Part shown: positions 18,754 through 26,795 of the stretch, in pieces | How the letters are laid out: each line of letters begins with the position of its first letter | How positions within the stretch are numbered: the first letter of the stretch is position 1 | Source of the DNA: Rhizobium herbae | Lineage (GTDB): Bacteria; Pseudomonadota; Alphaproteobacteria; Rhizobiales; Rhizobiaceae | Assembly (NCBI RefSeq): GCF_017873135.1 | Contig: NZ_JAGGJV010000004.1 | Span: 469,057-533,056, forward strand | Length of the DNA stretch: 64,000 nt | Reading direction: 5' to 3' | The notes under the pieces: model-generated | What the model saw: the letters and a program-made list of their open reading frames with translations, nothing else | Database searches by the model: none | Told to the model about the DNA's origin: nothing | Position numbers and translations under genes: made by a program

Positions 18754-18808
18754 GTTTTGGATTCCTTGATGGGATCACGGCCGGATGGCTCATCCCATCG
18801 ATGATAAG

Positions 18809-18833
18809 TAGCACTCTCTGGCCTAGAGTGCTA
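18809..18833 (-). promoter_or_regulatory. CIRCE operator of groESL
   Basis: The arms TAGCACTC (18809-18816) and GAGTGCTA (18826-18833) are separated by exactly 9 bases. This is the core of the CIRCE consensus TTAGCACTC-N9-GAGTGCTAA, with only the outermost pair missing. The known ligand is the HrcA repressor, which releases on heat shock when GroE is titrated. It is positioned in the groES leader on the minus strand. Confidence 0.95.
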
Positions 18834-18976
18834 GCGATCATTCCATGGCGAAGCCGATGCAATCAAAAACACCCGGATTCGCTTGGTAGTACCCGCATGC
18901 TTCTGCTATCAGCGTTTCAGCTCAATACGCGAAAGAGACAGTCAATGAATGCGACGCCGTTTCCCGGGGCGACAGT

Positions 18977-19999
18977 GTGACCGAATCCGCTGACACGGCG
19001 TTTCTTGCGTCCCTCGGATGGTCCGATTTTTTTGCATCCCAGATCGAACCGCACGAAACCGACCTGATACCACGGCGCATTGCCGAGGTTCACCGCGCCC
19101 GCCTGAGCGGCATATCCGCTGCCGGCCCGGTCAGGCTCGGTCTTGCCCATAAGATAAACACCGCCGACTTCGCGGTCGGCGACTGGGTGCTTGCCGATCC
19201 CCGGACCCATCTGCTCATCCGCCGCCTTGATCGCCGGACTGTGTTGCAGCGCCGGACCGAAGGCAGGCACGTCCAGCAGCTTGCCGCTGCCAATGTCGAT
19301 ACGCTGTTCATCGTCACATCCTGCAACGCCGATTTCAGCCCTGCCCGGCTGGAACGCTATCTGGCGCTGGCCAATCAGGCCGGAACGAACCCGGTGATCG
19401 TGCTGACCAAGGCCGACACGATCGACGATGCCAGCGCCTTCGAGCAGGAAGCACGGGGGTTGCAGCGCGGCCTCGAGGTCGTGGCCCTGAATGGCCGCTC
19501 CGCCGATGCCGCAGGCGCGCTCACCCCATGGTGCGGCACCGGGCAAACGGTGGCGCTGGTCGGATCATCGGGCGTCGGCAAGTCGACGCTGGTAAACACG
19601 CTCGCGGGCCTCAGCCACGAGGCCGCTCAGCAAACCGGAGAGATCCGCGAAAGCGATGCCAAGGGTCGCCACACCACGACGTCACGGTCGCTGCACGCCA
19701 TCGCCGGCGGCGGCTGGGTGATCGATACGCCGGGGATGCGCACACTGCATGTCAGCGACGCATCGGATGGGATCGATACCCTGTTTTCCGAGATCACCGA
19801 CCTTGCCCCTCTTTGCAGGTTCCGCGATTGCACCCACGACCATGAGCCGGGCTGCGCGGTTCAGGCGGCGGTGACTGCCGGCACCCTGGACGCGGACCGG
19901 CTGGCCCGCTGGCGCAAACTGCTCGACGAAAACGTCAGCAACACGCCGGTGCAGACGGGACCGCGCGGCAACAAGATCAGCCAGAAGAAAAAATACTGA
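18977..19999 (+). CDS. rsgA: ribosome small subunit-dependent GTPase RsgA
   Basis: 340 residues from GTG 18977; no in-frame ATG lies upstream. It is a circularly permuted GTPase: an N-terminal OB-like domain, then G4 (LTKAD, near residue 140), G1 (GSSGVGKST, near 196) and G3 (DTPGMR, near 253), followed by a C-terminal zinc knuckle CRFRDCTHDHEPGC. It acts in the cytoplasm as a late 30S maturation factor. It is divergent from groESL with 223 bp between, and the LysR gene starts 16 bp downstream. Confidence 0.95.
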   Translation: MTESADTAFLASLGWSDFFASQIEPHETDLIPRRIAEVHRARLSGISAAGPVRLGLAHKINTADFAVGDWVLADPRTHLLIRRLDRRTVLQRRTEGRHVQQLAAANVDTLFIVTSCNADFSPARLERYLALANQAGTNPVIVLTKADTIDDASAFEQEARGLQRGLEVVALNGRSADAAGALTPWCGTGQTVALVGSSGVGKSTLVNTLAGLSHEAAQQTGEIRESDAKGRHTTTSRSLHAIAGGGWVIDTPGMRTLHVSDASDGIDTLFSEITDLAPLCRFRDCTHDHEPGCAVQAAVTAGTLDADRLARWRKLLDENVSNTPVQTGPRGNKISQKKKY

Positions 20000-20015
20000 G
20001 GGCTGGGCGGTCGAC

Positions 20016-20918
20016 ATGCAGTTCAAGCGCAACGAAATTCATGAACTGTCGATCTTTCTCGCGATCGTCCAGTATCGCAGCTTCCGGAAGGCGGCGGATC
20101 ATCTGGATGTGACGGCTTCGGCGCTCAGCCACAGCATGAAAGCCCTTGAGCAAAGGCTGGGCGTGCGTCTGCTCAATCGAACCAGCCGCAGCGTTGCGCC
20201 AACCGCCGCCGGAACGGCGCTGGCCGAAAAGGTTTCTGCAGGGCTCGAGCTCATAAACTCCGGCTTGGAGGACCTGAGCGGGCACTATCAGGGTGCAGCC
20301 GGCAGCATTCGCATCAATGTTCTGAAGGATGCGGCCGTTCTGCTTTTGAGGCCGGCCATTCCGATCTTCCAGCAGCGCTTCCCCAATGTCGAGCTTGAGG
20401 TCGCCGTGGACGACCAGTTTGTCGATGTCACCGCGGAAGGCTTCGATGCCGGGATCCGGTACGGCGGCACCATCCCGGAAGACATGATCGCCATCCCTCT
20501 CACGCATCCTTTGAAATGGGTCGCGGTCGCAGCACCCGACTACCTCAAGAACCACGGTCGCCCTGCGGTGCCGGAGGACCTGCATTCCCATCACTGCATC
20601 CGCATCCGTACAGGCCGCGGACAGATCTACAAATGGGAGTTCGAACGCGGCGACGACCGGCGCGAGATCGACGTTCCCGGAGCGCTGATTTCTGGCGAAA
20701 CCGACCTTGCCATCAATGCGGCACTTGAAGGTGTCGGGATATCCTATTGCCTGGAAAGGCTTGCAAGCCCCTACCTGTCGGCTGGGCGCCTGGAAGTGGT
20801 TCTTCCGAAGTGGGCGTCGATGGGGCCGCCGCTTTCGATGTATTACTCCAGCCGACGTCAGCTTCCCTTCGGCGTCGAGGCCCTGATCAAGATCATTCGA
20901 AACCTCAACGGACTCTAG
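20016..20918 (+). CDS. LysR family transcriptional regulator
   Basis: 300 residues. The N-terminal winged helix-turn-helix covers residues ~5-64 (FRKAADHLDVTASALSHSMK, then LNRTSRSVAPTAAG), followed by the periplasmic-binding-like effector domain. The FDAGIRYG motif is typical of the CrgA/AaeR-like subgroup. It lies 16 bp after rsgA and 148 bp before an SDR gene on the same strand. Unlike most LysR regulators it is not divergent from its likely targets, the SDR and aldo/keto reductase. Confidence 0.9.
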   Translation: MQFKRNEIHELSIFLAIVQYRSFRKAADHLDVTASALSHSMKALEQRLGVRLLNRTSRSVAPTAAGTALAEKVSAGLELINSGLEDLSGHYQGAAGSIRINVLKDAAVLLLRPAIPIFQQRFPNVELEVAVDDQFVDVTAEGFDAGIRYGGTIPEDMIAIPLTHPLKWVAVAAPDYLKNHGRPAVPEDLHSHHCIRIRTGRGQIYKWEFERGDDRREIDVPGALISGETDLAINAALEGVGISYCLERLASPYLSAGRLEVVLPKWASMGPPLSMYYSSRRQLPFGVEALIKIIRNLNGL

Positions 20919-21066
20919 GGCTTACCTCCGATCGATGAGCAGAGTTCATCGGTTCAGTGATTTCCAACCCATTGATTCATCGCTGCCCGGCATTGTACCG
21001 CTTCTTCCGAACCTTCATGGCCCTCGCTCCGGAGCAGGGCGTCGTTCGAGAAGAAGCGGAATTCAA

Positions 21067-21963
21067 ATGAGCAAACGGGTCATCTTTACCGGCGGCAGCG
21101 GCAAGGCCGGCCGCCACGCCGTTCCCTATCTACTGAACAAGGGGCACAAGGTCCTGAACCTTGACCTCGTGCCGCTGGACTACCCCGGCGTCCGCACGCT
21201 CATCACGGATCTGACCGATGGTGGCCAGACCTTCAATGCCTTGTCGATGCATTTCGGCGGCGAGGATCTGCAGACGGGAGGCGGACCCGCTAAGGTTGAC
21301 GCCGTCGTGCATTTCGCCGCAATTCCGAGCCTCTTCCTCAAGCCCGACAACCAGACCTTCGCGGTCAATGCGATCTCGACCTACAACGTCATCGAGGCCG
21401 CCGCGAAGCTTGGCATCCCCAAGGTGATCATCGCATCCAGCGAAACGACCTACGGTGTCTGCTTTGCCGAGGGCGACAAGGAATTTCATTCCTTCCCGTT
21501 GGAAGAGGACTACGATATCGACCCAATGGACAGCTACGGTCTGTCCAAGGTCGTCAACGAAAAGACCGCGCGGGCGTTTGCGATGCGCAGCGGGATCGAC
21601 ATCTACGCCTTGCGGATCGCCAACGTCATCGAACCGCATGAGTATGACCGTTTTCCGGCTTTCCTCGCCGATCCGGCATCGCGCAAGCGCAACGCCTGGA
21701 GCTACATCGATGCCCGCGACCTCGGGCAGATCGTCGACCTTTGCCTTAAGACAGATGGCCTTGGCTTCCAGGTCTTCAACGCCGTCAACGACACCATCAC
21801 CGCGACCGAACCGACACGCGAGTTTCTCAGCCGCTGGGCTCCGAACACGCCAATCGTCCGAGAGCTAGGCGAATTCGAAGCGCCTCTTTCGAACCGGAAG
21901 ATTCGGGAAGTTCTCGGCTTCAAGGAAGAACACAACTGGCGGAAATACGTGTCCGGCATCTGA
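21067..21963 (+). CDS. NAD(P)-dependent epimerase/dehydratase (extended SDR)
   Basis: 298 residues from ATG 21067. An open stretch starting at 20935 upstream lacks family features. The N-terminal Rossmann motif is TGGSGKAGRHAV and the catalytic YxxxK is in DSYGLSKVVNEK; SSETTYG before it supplies the catalytic Ser/Thr. The family includes sugar epimerases, dehydratases and uronate dehydrogenases. The next gene, 71 bp downstream, is an aldo/keto reductase, which suggests a two-step oxidation/reduction of a sugar or aldehyde. The substrate is not deducible. Confidence 0.85.
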   Translation: MSKRVIFTGGSGKAGRHAVPYLLNKGHKVLNLDLVPLDYPGVRTLITDLTDGGQTFNALSMHFGGEDLQTGGGPAKVDAVVHFAAIPSLFLKPDNQTFAVNAISTYNVIEAAAKLGIPKVIIASSETTYGVCFAEGDKEFHSFPLEEDYDIDPMDSYGLSKVVNEKTARAFAMRSGIDIYALRIANVIEPHEYDRFPAFLADPASRKRNAWSYIDARDLGQIVDLCLKTDGLGFQVFNAVNDTITATEPTREFLSRWAPNTPIVRELGEFEAPLSNRKIREVLGFKEEHNWRKYVSGI

Positions 21964-22034
21964 TTGCGCGTTCGAGCCGCGAGGCATGAAGCCGTAGCGG
22001 ACGGCCGCGATCTCCATCTCAAAAGGAAGACGAC

Positions 22035-22859
22035 ATGACGATAGAACCAATGGTCGCCGGCATCCCGCAGATGGGTTACGGCACGTGGAACCGCTCCGTG
22101 GACGAAGCCTATCAGGGCGTCATCTGGGCGTTGGAGGCCGGCTGCCGGCACATCGACACCGCCCAGGGCTACAACAATGAAGAGGGCGTCGCCCGCGGTA
22201 TCAAGGATGCGGGCGTGCCGCGCAGCGACATCTTCATTACCACGAAGGTGAAGCCAGAGAACTACGGACCCGGCGCGATCATGCCTTCGGTCCGGGAAAG
22301 CCTGGAAAAGCTGCAGACGGATCAGGTCGATCTGCTGCTTTTGCACTGGCCATCGCCGCACAACAAATATCCGCTTGCGGACTATCTCGGCCAGTTCGCC
22401 GAGGCTTTCGACATCGGCCTGGCCAAGCGGATCGGCGTTTCGAATTTCACCAGGGCGCTGATCGACGAAAGCATCCGCCTGCTCGGTGATCGCACGATCA
22501 CCACCAATCAGGTGGAGTGCCATGTCTATATGCAGAACCGGCCGATCATCGATCATTGCGAAACGCTCGGCATCGCCGTCACCGCCTATTCCCCGCTGGC
22601 GCGTGGCGCCGTCGTCGGCGACCCGGTTCTCGAAGAGATCGGCAAGGCGCATGGCGCGACGGGTGAGCAGATCGCACTCGCCTTCCTGATGGCCAAGGGG
22701 CATATCGTCATCCCTTCTTCGTCCAGGAAGGATCGCATCATCCTGAATTTCGAGGCGCGCAAGATCGCGCTGACACCGGCCGAGATCAAACGCATCGAAG
22801 GTCTGGAAAAGGGCATGCGACTGGTGAACGGCGACTGGTGCCCCGTCTGGGACGTTTGA
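22035..22859 (+). CDS. aldo/keto reductase
   Basis: 274 residues behind AAAAGGAAGAC. The AKR tetrad is recognisable: Asp and Tyr in HIDTAQGYNNEE, Lys in FITTKVKPEN, His in LLLLHWPSP. The C-terminal cofactor pocket includes VIPSSSRKDR, where Lys/Arg bind the 2'-phosphate of NADPH. It is a cytoplasmic (alpha/beta)8 barrel reducing aldehydes or keto-sugars. It pairs with the SDR upstream. A short inverted repeat (TTCAG/CTGAA) about 30 bp downstream is too weak to call a terminator. Confidence 0.9.
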   Translation: MTIEPMVAGIPQMGYGTWNRSVDEAYQGVIWALEAGCRHIDTAQGYNNEEGVARGIKDAGVPRSDIFITTKVKPENYGPGAIMPSVRESLEKLQTDQVDLLLLHWPSPHNKYPLADYLGQFAEAFDIGLAKRIGVSNFTRALIDESIRLLGDRTITTNQVECHVYMQNRPIIDHCETLGIAVTAYSPLARGAVVGDPVLEEIGKAHGATGEQIALAFLMAKGHIVIPSSSRKDRIILNFEARKIALTPAEIKRIEGLEKGMRLVNGDWCPVWDV

Positions 22860-22909
22860 GACCCAGCCTCCCGATCAATCCACCGCTTCAGAAAAGCGCT
22901 GAAACCGTA

Positions 22910-22938
22910 TCGACAACGCAATAAGATTGCGGTAACAG
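22910..22938 (+). promoter_or_regulatory. candidate sigma-70 promoter of the LacI-ABC-purine operon
   Basis: TCGACA (22910-22915) and TAACAG (22933-22938) are 17 bp apart, matching 5/6 and 3/6 of the consensus hexamers. The -10 and the expected start point fall in the 34-bp palindrome, as would be needed for repression by occlusion. A second small repeat, CGCAAT-AAG-ATTGCG (22917-22931), fills the spacer. Confidence 0.4.
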
Positions 22939-22967
22939 AGTTGATTAATCGATTAATCAACTCTGTT
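22934..22967. promoter_or_regulatory. 34-bp perfect palindrome, probable LacI-family operator
   Basis: Positions 22934-22967 are identical to their own reverse complement. The centre is TTAATCGATTAA, and the outer parts are AACAGAG and CTCTGTT. A central CG with A/T-rich flanks fits LacI-family operators, and the adjacent gene, 7 bp downstream, encodes a LacI-family protein. Autoregulation of the whole operon is the simplest reading. The palindrome is about twice the usual operator length. Confidence 0.8.
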
Positions 22968-22974
22968 GGATCGA

Positions 22975-24024
22975 ATGGCCGTAGCGCGCACAGGATCGAA
23001 TCTCAGCCAGATCGCCGCTCTCCTCGGCGTGTCTTCGGCGACGGTTTCCAATGCGCTTTCCGGAAAAGGCCGGGTCTCGGCAGAGCTCGCCGAGAAGGTC
23101 CGGGCGACTGCCGCCGAACTCGGCTATACGCCAAGCCTAACCGGGCGGGCGCTGCGCACCGGCCGTACCGGCGTTCTTGGCCTCGTACTCCCCGACATCG
23201 CCAATCCGCTGTTCCCGCAGATCGCCCAGGCGATCGAACATGCGGCAAGCAAGGCCGGTTACGGTGTGCTGATCGCCGATTCGCGCGGCGATGTTGCGCT
23301 CCAGACCGACGCCATCAACCGTCTGATCGAACGTAATGTCGACGGCATCGTCATCGTTCCGCGGCTTGGCACCCGCATTGCGGATATCGGTTGCCCGGTC
23401 GCGGTGATCGACAGCCCCTCCACCCCCGGCAATACGGTTTCCGCCGATCATTGGCAGGGCGGACAGGCGATTGCCGAGCATCTGGTCTCGCTTGGGCATC
23501 GCAAGTTTCTGCTGATCGGCAACAACCCCGCGTCGAACGTGCAGAACGATCGCATCGGCGGCATGAAATCCCGGCTTCCCGAGGGCGGCATTGCGGACGT
23601 GCTGTGGATTGAAAGGCACGAGCAGGTTCATGGCAAGGGAAGTCTTCTCGGCCTAAAGCAAAAGTTGGACCAGGGTTTTACGGCCTTTGCAGCCGTCTCC
23701 GATCTGCACGCGCTTCGGGCGCTGACCGAATTGCAACGCGCCGGCATCGGTGTGCCCGAAGATGCCAGCGTCACCGGTTTCGATGATCTCGTCTGGTCGT
23801 CTGTCATCACCCCCAGCCTCACCACTGTCCGGATGAACATGGCTGAAATCGCCGACATCGCCATCGCGGCGCTGGTTCGCGTCATTGAAGCCGATACCGC
23901 ATCCGGTTCCGACATACCGCGGACCGCGACCGGCACGGTTGCCGCCGCCGAGCGATCCAGCGTGCCCATGCAATTGGTGGTCCGGCAGACATCGGGACCA
24001 CCGGCACCCATCGACAGCGCATGA
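22975..24024 (+). CDS. LacI family transcriptional regulator
   Basis: 349 residues from ATG 22975; a TTG at 22966 falls inside the palindrome and is less likely. The LacI helix-turn-helix and hinge are at residues ~10-55 (LSQIAALLGVSSATVSNAL, then GYTPSLTGRALRTGRTG), followed by the sugar-binding-type effector domain with FDDLVWSSVITPSLTTVR near the end. It is the first gene of a run lacI-SBP-permease-permease-ATPase-nucleoside hydrolase-adenine deaminase on one strand. The ligand is probably a nucleoside, purine or derived metabolite (inferred from neighbours). Confidence 0.92.
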   Translation: MAVARTGSNLSQIAALLGVSSATVSNALSGKGRVSAELAEKVRATAAELGYTPSLTGRALRTGRTGVLGLVLPDIANPLFPQIAQAIEHAASKAGYGVLIADSRGDVALQTDAINRLIERNVDGIVIVPRLGTRIADIGCPVAVIDSPSTPGNTVSADHWQGGQAIAEHLVSLGHRKFLLIGNNPASNVQNDRIGGMKSRLPEGGIADVLWIERHEQVHGKGSLLGLKQKLDQGFTAFAAVSDLHALRALTELQRAGIGVPEDASVTGFDDLVWSSVITPSLTTVRMNMAEIADIAIAALVRVIEADTASGSDIPRTATGTVAAAERSSVPMQLVVRQTSGPPAPIDSA

Positions 24025-24064
24025 TCAAGAAAACCACCAGCCCCCCCCCAGAAGGAGAACGCAT

Positions 24065-25087
24065 ATGAACAAAATGATCTTTTCATCGGCTGCCGCGCTG
24101 ATGCTGACCATGGGTGCCGCCCATGCGCAGGAAAAGACCCTGACGATCTCCGTCTATGCCTTCGCGCAGGACGAGTTCAAGGAGATCGTCTACGATCCCT
24201 TCGAAGCCAAATGCGGCTGCAAGCTGGTGGTGGAAACCGGCAACAGCGTCGAGCGTCTGGCCAAGATCGAGGCCAACAAGGCCAATCCGGTCATCGACAT
24301 GGCGGTCGTTTCCATGGCCGACGCGCTTTCGGCTGCGCGTAGCGGTCTGATCGAGAAGATCGATACGTCCAAGCTCACCAATTTCGACAAGCTCTACGAC
24401 ATTGCCAAGGACCCGAACGGCGACGGCATGAGCGTCGGCTACACTTTCTATGCCACCTCCATCGTCTACCGCACCGACAAGATGAAGATCGAGTCCTGGG
24501 CCGATCTTATGAAGCCGGAATATGCCGGCCATGTCGCCTTCCCGAATGTCACCACCAACCAGGGGCCGCCGGCGCTCTACATGCTCGGCCAGGCGCTCGG
24601 CAAGGATACACCGGACCTCAAGGGCGCGATCGAAGCGGTCGGTGCGGCGAAGGACGACATCGTCACCTTCTACGTCAAATCCTCGCAGCTCGTTCAGCTG
24701 ATGCAGCAGGAGGAAATCTGGGCGGCACCGATCGGCCGCTTCTCCTGGGCGCCGTTCAACAAGCTCGACCTGCCGCTCGGATGGGCGACCCCGAAGGAAG
24801 GCCAGACCGGCGGCATGAACGTCATGGTCCTGACCAAGGGATCGAAGAACCAGGATCTGGCGCTCCAGTTCATGGACTTCTGGCTGTCGACCGAAATCCA
24901 GACCAAGCTTGCCGAAAAGCTGGTCGACAGCCCGGCCAACAAGGAAGCCAAGGTTTCCGACGCGGTTGCCGGCAACATCACCTATGGCGAGGAGACGGCC
25001 AAGAGTCTCAAGCTGATTCCGTCGGCGGTCGCGCTGGATAACCGCGATGCCTGGCTGTCCGAGTGGAACGCCAAGGTCGGCCAGTAA
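24065..25087 (+). CDS. ABC transporter substrate-binding protein (PotD/type-2 periplasmic)
   Basis: 340 residues from ATG 24065 with GAAGGAGAAC upstream. The signal peptide is cleaved near AHA|QEK. It is a two-lobed binding protein of the spermidine/putrescine (PotD)-like class, with TISVYAFAQDEFKEIV at the first strand and IVYRTDKMKIESWADLM in the middle. It is the only gene of the operon separated by a larger gap (104 bp, with a hairpin) from the permease, as usual for binding proteins. The neighbouring nucleoside hydrolase and adenine deaminase suggest a nucleoside or nucleobase-related ligand rather than a polyamine. Confidence 0.88.
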   Translation: MNKMIFSSAAALMLTMGAAHAQEKTLTISVYAFAQDEFKEIVYDPFEAKCGCKLVVETGNSVERLAKIEANKANPVIDMAVVSMADALSAARSGLIEKIDTSKLTNFDKLYDIAKDPNGDGMSVGYTFYATSIVYRTDKMKIESWADLMKPEYAGHVAFPNVTTNQGPPALYMLGQALGKDTPDLKGAIEAVGAAKDDIVTFYVKSSQLVQLMQQEEIWAAPIGRFSWAPFNKLDLPLGWATPKEGQTGGMNVMVLTKGSKNQDLALQFMDFWLSTEIQTKLAEKLVDSPANKEAKVSDAVAGNITYGEETAKSLKLIPSAVALDNRDAWLSEWNAKVGQ

Positions 25088-25115
25088 CCGCCAATACGAA
25101 TGCCTCCCAAGGCAA

Positions 25116-25154
25116 GGGGCGCGGCCGGCCCATTTTTGTTCGCTGCCGCGCCCC
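25116..25154 (+). terminator. intercistronic stem-loop after the binding-protein gene
   Basis: GGGGCGCGGC (25116-25125) pairs perfectly with GCCGCGCCCC (25145-25154) around a 19-base loop. It lies 29 bases after the SBP stop. A structure here typically protects the SBP message and reduces read-through into the permease genes. Confidence 0.55.
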
Positions 25155-25191
25155 GACTGAAACATTTGAACACCGCTGGAGACGACCAACC

Positions 25192-26019
25192 ATGTTCCAG
25201 AACCGGGCAGAAGCACTGGCGCTCGCCCTGCCGGCCGCGATTTTCGCCGGGCTGGTCTTCCTCGTGCCGGTCATCCTGCTGCTGTCGGAAGGGTTTCGCT
25301 CGGCGGATAGCTGGAGCCTGTCGGCCTATGCGGACTTCTTTTCGCAGCCGCTGAACCGGACCGTCTTCCTGCGGACGCTGAAGCTCGGCGCGATCGTGAC
25401 TGCCGCTGCGGCCGTGATCGGCTATGCCACGGCCTATGCCATCGTCAGCCTGCCGCCGGGCGCCAAGGGACGCATGATCGGACTTGTGGTTCTGCCGCTG
25501 ATGATTTCGCCGGTGGCGCGCACCTATGCCTGGATCGTCATCCTCGGCCGTACCGGCATCGTCAACCAGGCGCTGATGGCGATTGGCCTCAGCGACGAGC
25601 CTATCCGCATCCTGTTCAGCGAAACCGCCGTCTTCATCGGCCTACTGCAGCTCTTCCTGCCGCTGATGGTGATCTCGCTCATAAGCGCGCTCGAAAACCT
25701 GCCCAAGGATGTCGTGCCCGCCGCCCGCGTCCTTGGCGCCAACTGGTTCCAGGTGTTCTGGAAGGTCATTCTGCCACTCACCCGTGAAGGTCTGGTGGTC
25801 GGCGGAACGCTGGTCTTCACCGGCTCGATGACGGCCTATATCACCCCGGCCATTCTTGGCGGATCGAAGGTGCTGATGCTGGAGACGCTGCTTTACCAGC
25901 AAGTCACCGTCGCCAACAATTTCGTGTCGGCCAGCGTCATCGCCTTCATCCTGATCGTCATGAGTTTCGCCGCCAATATTCTCCTGAAGCGGGTCGCAAC
26001 GGCGAGGAACAAGCGATGA
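25192..26019 (+). CDS. ABC transporter permease (PotB-like)
   Basis: 275 residues from ATG 25192. There are six predicted helices, beginning ALALALPAAIFAGLVFLVPV. The EAA loop that contacts the ATPase is PAARVLGANWFQVFWKVILP near residue 185. It is the first of two inner-membrane subunits forming the channel for the type-I importer. The stop overlaps the start of the second permease by 4 bases, indicating coupled expression. Confidence 0.92.
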   Translation: MFQNRAEALALALPAAIFAGLVFLVPVILLLSEGFRSADSWSLSAYADFFSQPLNRTVFLRTLKLGAIVTAAAAVIGYATAYAIVSLPPGAKGRMIGLVVLPLMISPVARTYAWIVILGRTGIVNQALMAIGLSDEPIRILFSETAVFIGLLQLFLPLMVISLISALENLPKDVVPAARVLGANWFQVFWKVILPLTREGLVVGGTLVFTGSMTAYITPAILGGSKVLMLETLLYQQVTVANNFVSASVIAFILIVMSFAANILLKRVATARNKR

Positions 26020-26795
26020 CCCAGAGACTGTTTGCCCCGATCACTTTGCTTCTGGTGTTGATCTTCCTGATCGGCCCGTTCCTGATCATCGTCGCCGCCT
26101 CGTTTTCGGCCGGCGATACGCTGGCCTTCCCGCCGCAGGGCTTCTCGTTCAAATGGATCCTCAAGGTCTTCACCGTCGAGAGCTTTCGCGACAGTTTCGT
26201 CATGTCTATGTTCCTGGCGATCGGCGGCACGTTCGCGGCCCTTCTGCTCGGCATTCCCGCTGCCTATGCCATGTCGCGCTACAAGCTGCCGTTTTCGGAA
26301 ACCGTGCGCACGATCGTCTCCGCACCGATCATCGTGCCGGGCATCATCGTCGGCCTGGCGCTGCTGCGCTATTTCGTCGTGCCCATCGGCCTTTCGATCA
26401 CGCTGGCGCTGTTCCTCGCCCATACGGCTCTGGTGCTGCCCTACGCGGTGCGGGTGGTCTCGGCGAGCCTCAATAACCTGCGCTCGGATATCGAGGAAGC
26501 GGCGGTACTGCTCGGCTCATCCCGGCTCGGGGCTTTCTTCCGGGTGGTGCTGCCCAATATTCGCGGCGGCATCCTGTCGGCCTTCATTCTCGGTTTCGTC
26601 ACCAGCTTCAATCAGGTGCCGGTCTCGCTGTTCCTCTCCGGGCCCGGCGTGCGCACCCTGCCGGTCGACATGCTCGGCTACATGGAGATCGTCTTCGATC
26701 CGTCGATCGCCGCCCTGTCTTCGCTGCTCGCTTTCCTGTCCATCGGCATCGTCTTTGCCGCCGAACGTTTTCTGGGGTTCTCCCGTTATGTCTGA
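26016..26795 (+). CDS. ABC transporter permease (PotC-like)
   Basis: 259 residues with six helices. The EAA loop reads EEAAVLLGSSRLGAFFRVVL near residue 162. It pairs with the PotB-like permease upstream (ATGA overlap), and the ATPase start lies 8 bases inside its 3' end. Together the two proteins form the membrane pore of the importer. Confidence 0.92.
   Translation: MTQRLFAPITLLLVLIFLIGPFLIIVAASFSAGDTLAFPPQGFSFKWILKVFTVESFRDSFVMSMFLAIGGTFAALLLGIPAAYAMSRYKLPFSETVRTIVSAPIIVPGIIVGLALLRYFVVPIGLSITLALFLAHTALVLPYAVRVVSASLNNLRSDIEEAAVLLGSSRLGAFFRVVLPNIRGGILSAFILGFVTSFNQVPVSLFLSGPGVRTLPVDMLGYMEIVFDPSIAALSSLLAFLSIGIVFAAERFLGFSRYV

Noticed and set aside
26266..26787. Upstream extension of the ATPase reading frame
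   Set aside because: It overlaps the permease gene, has Cys/Ser/Arg-rich composition, and the ABC ATPase fold starts at the ATG at 26788.
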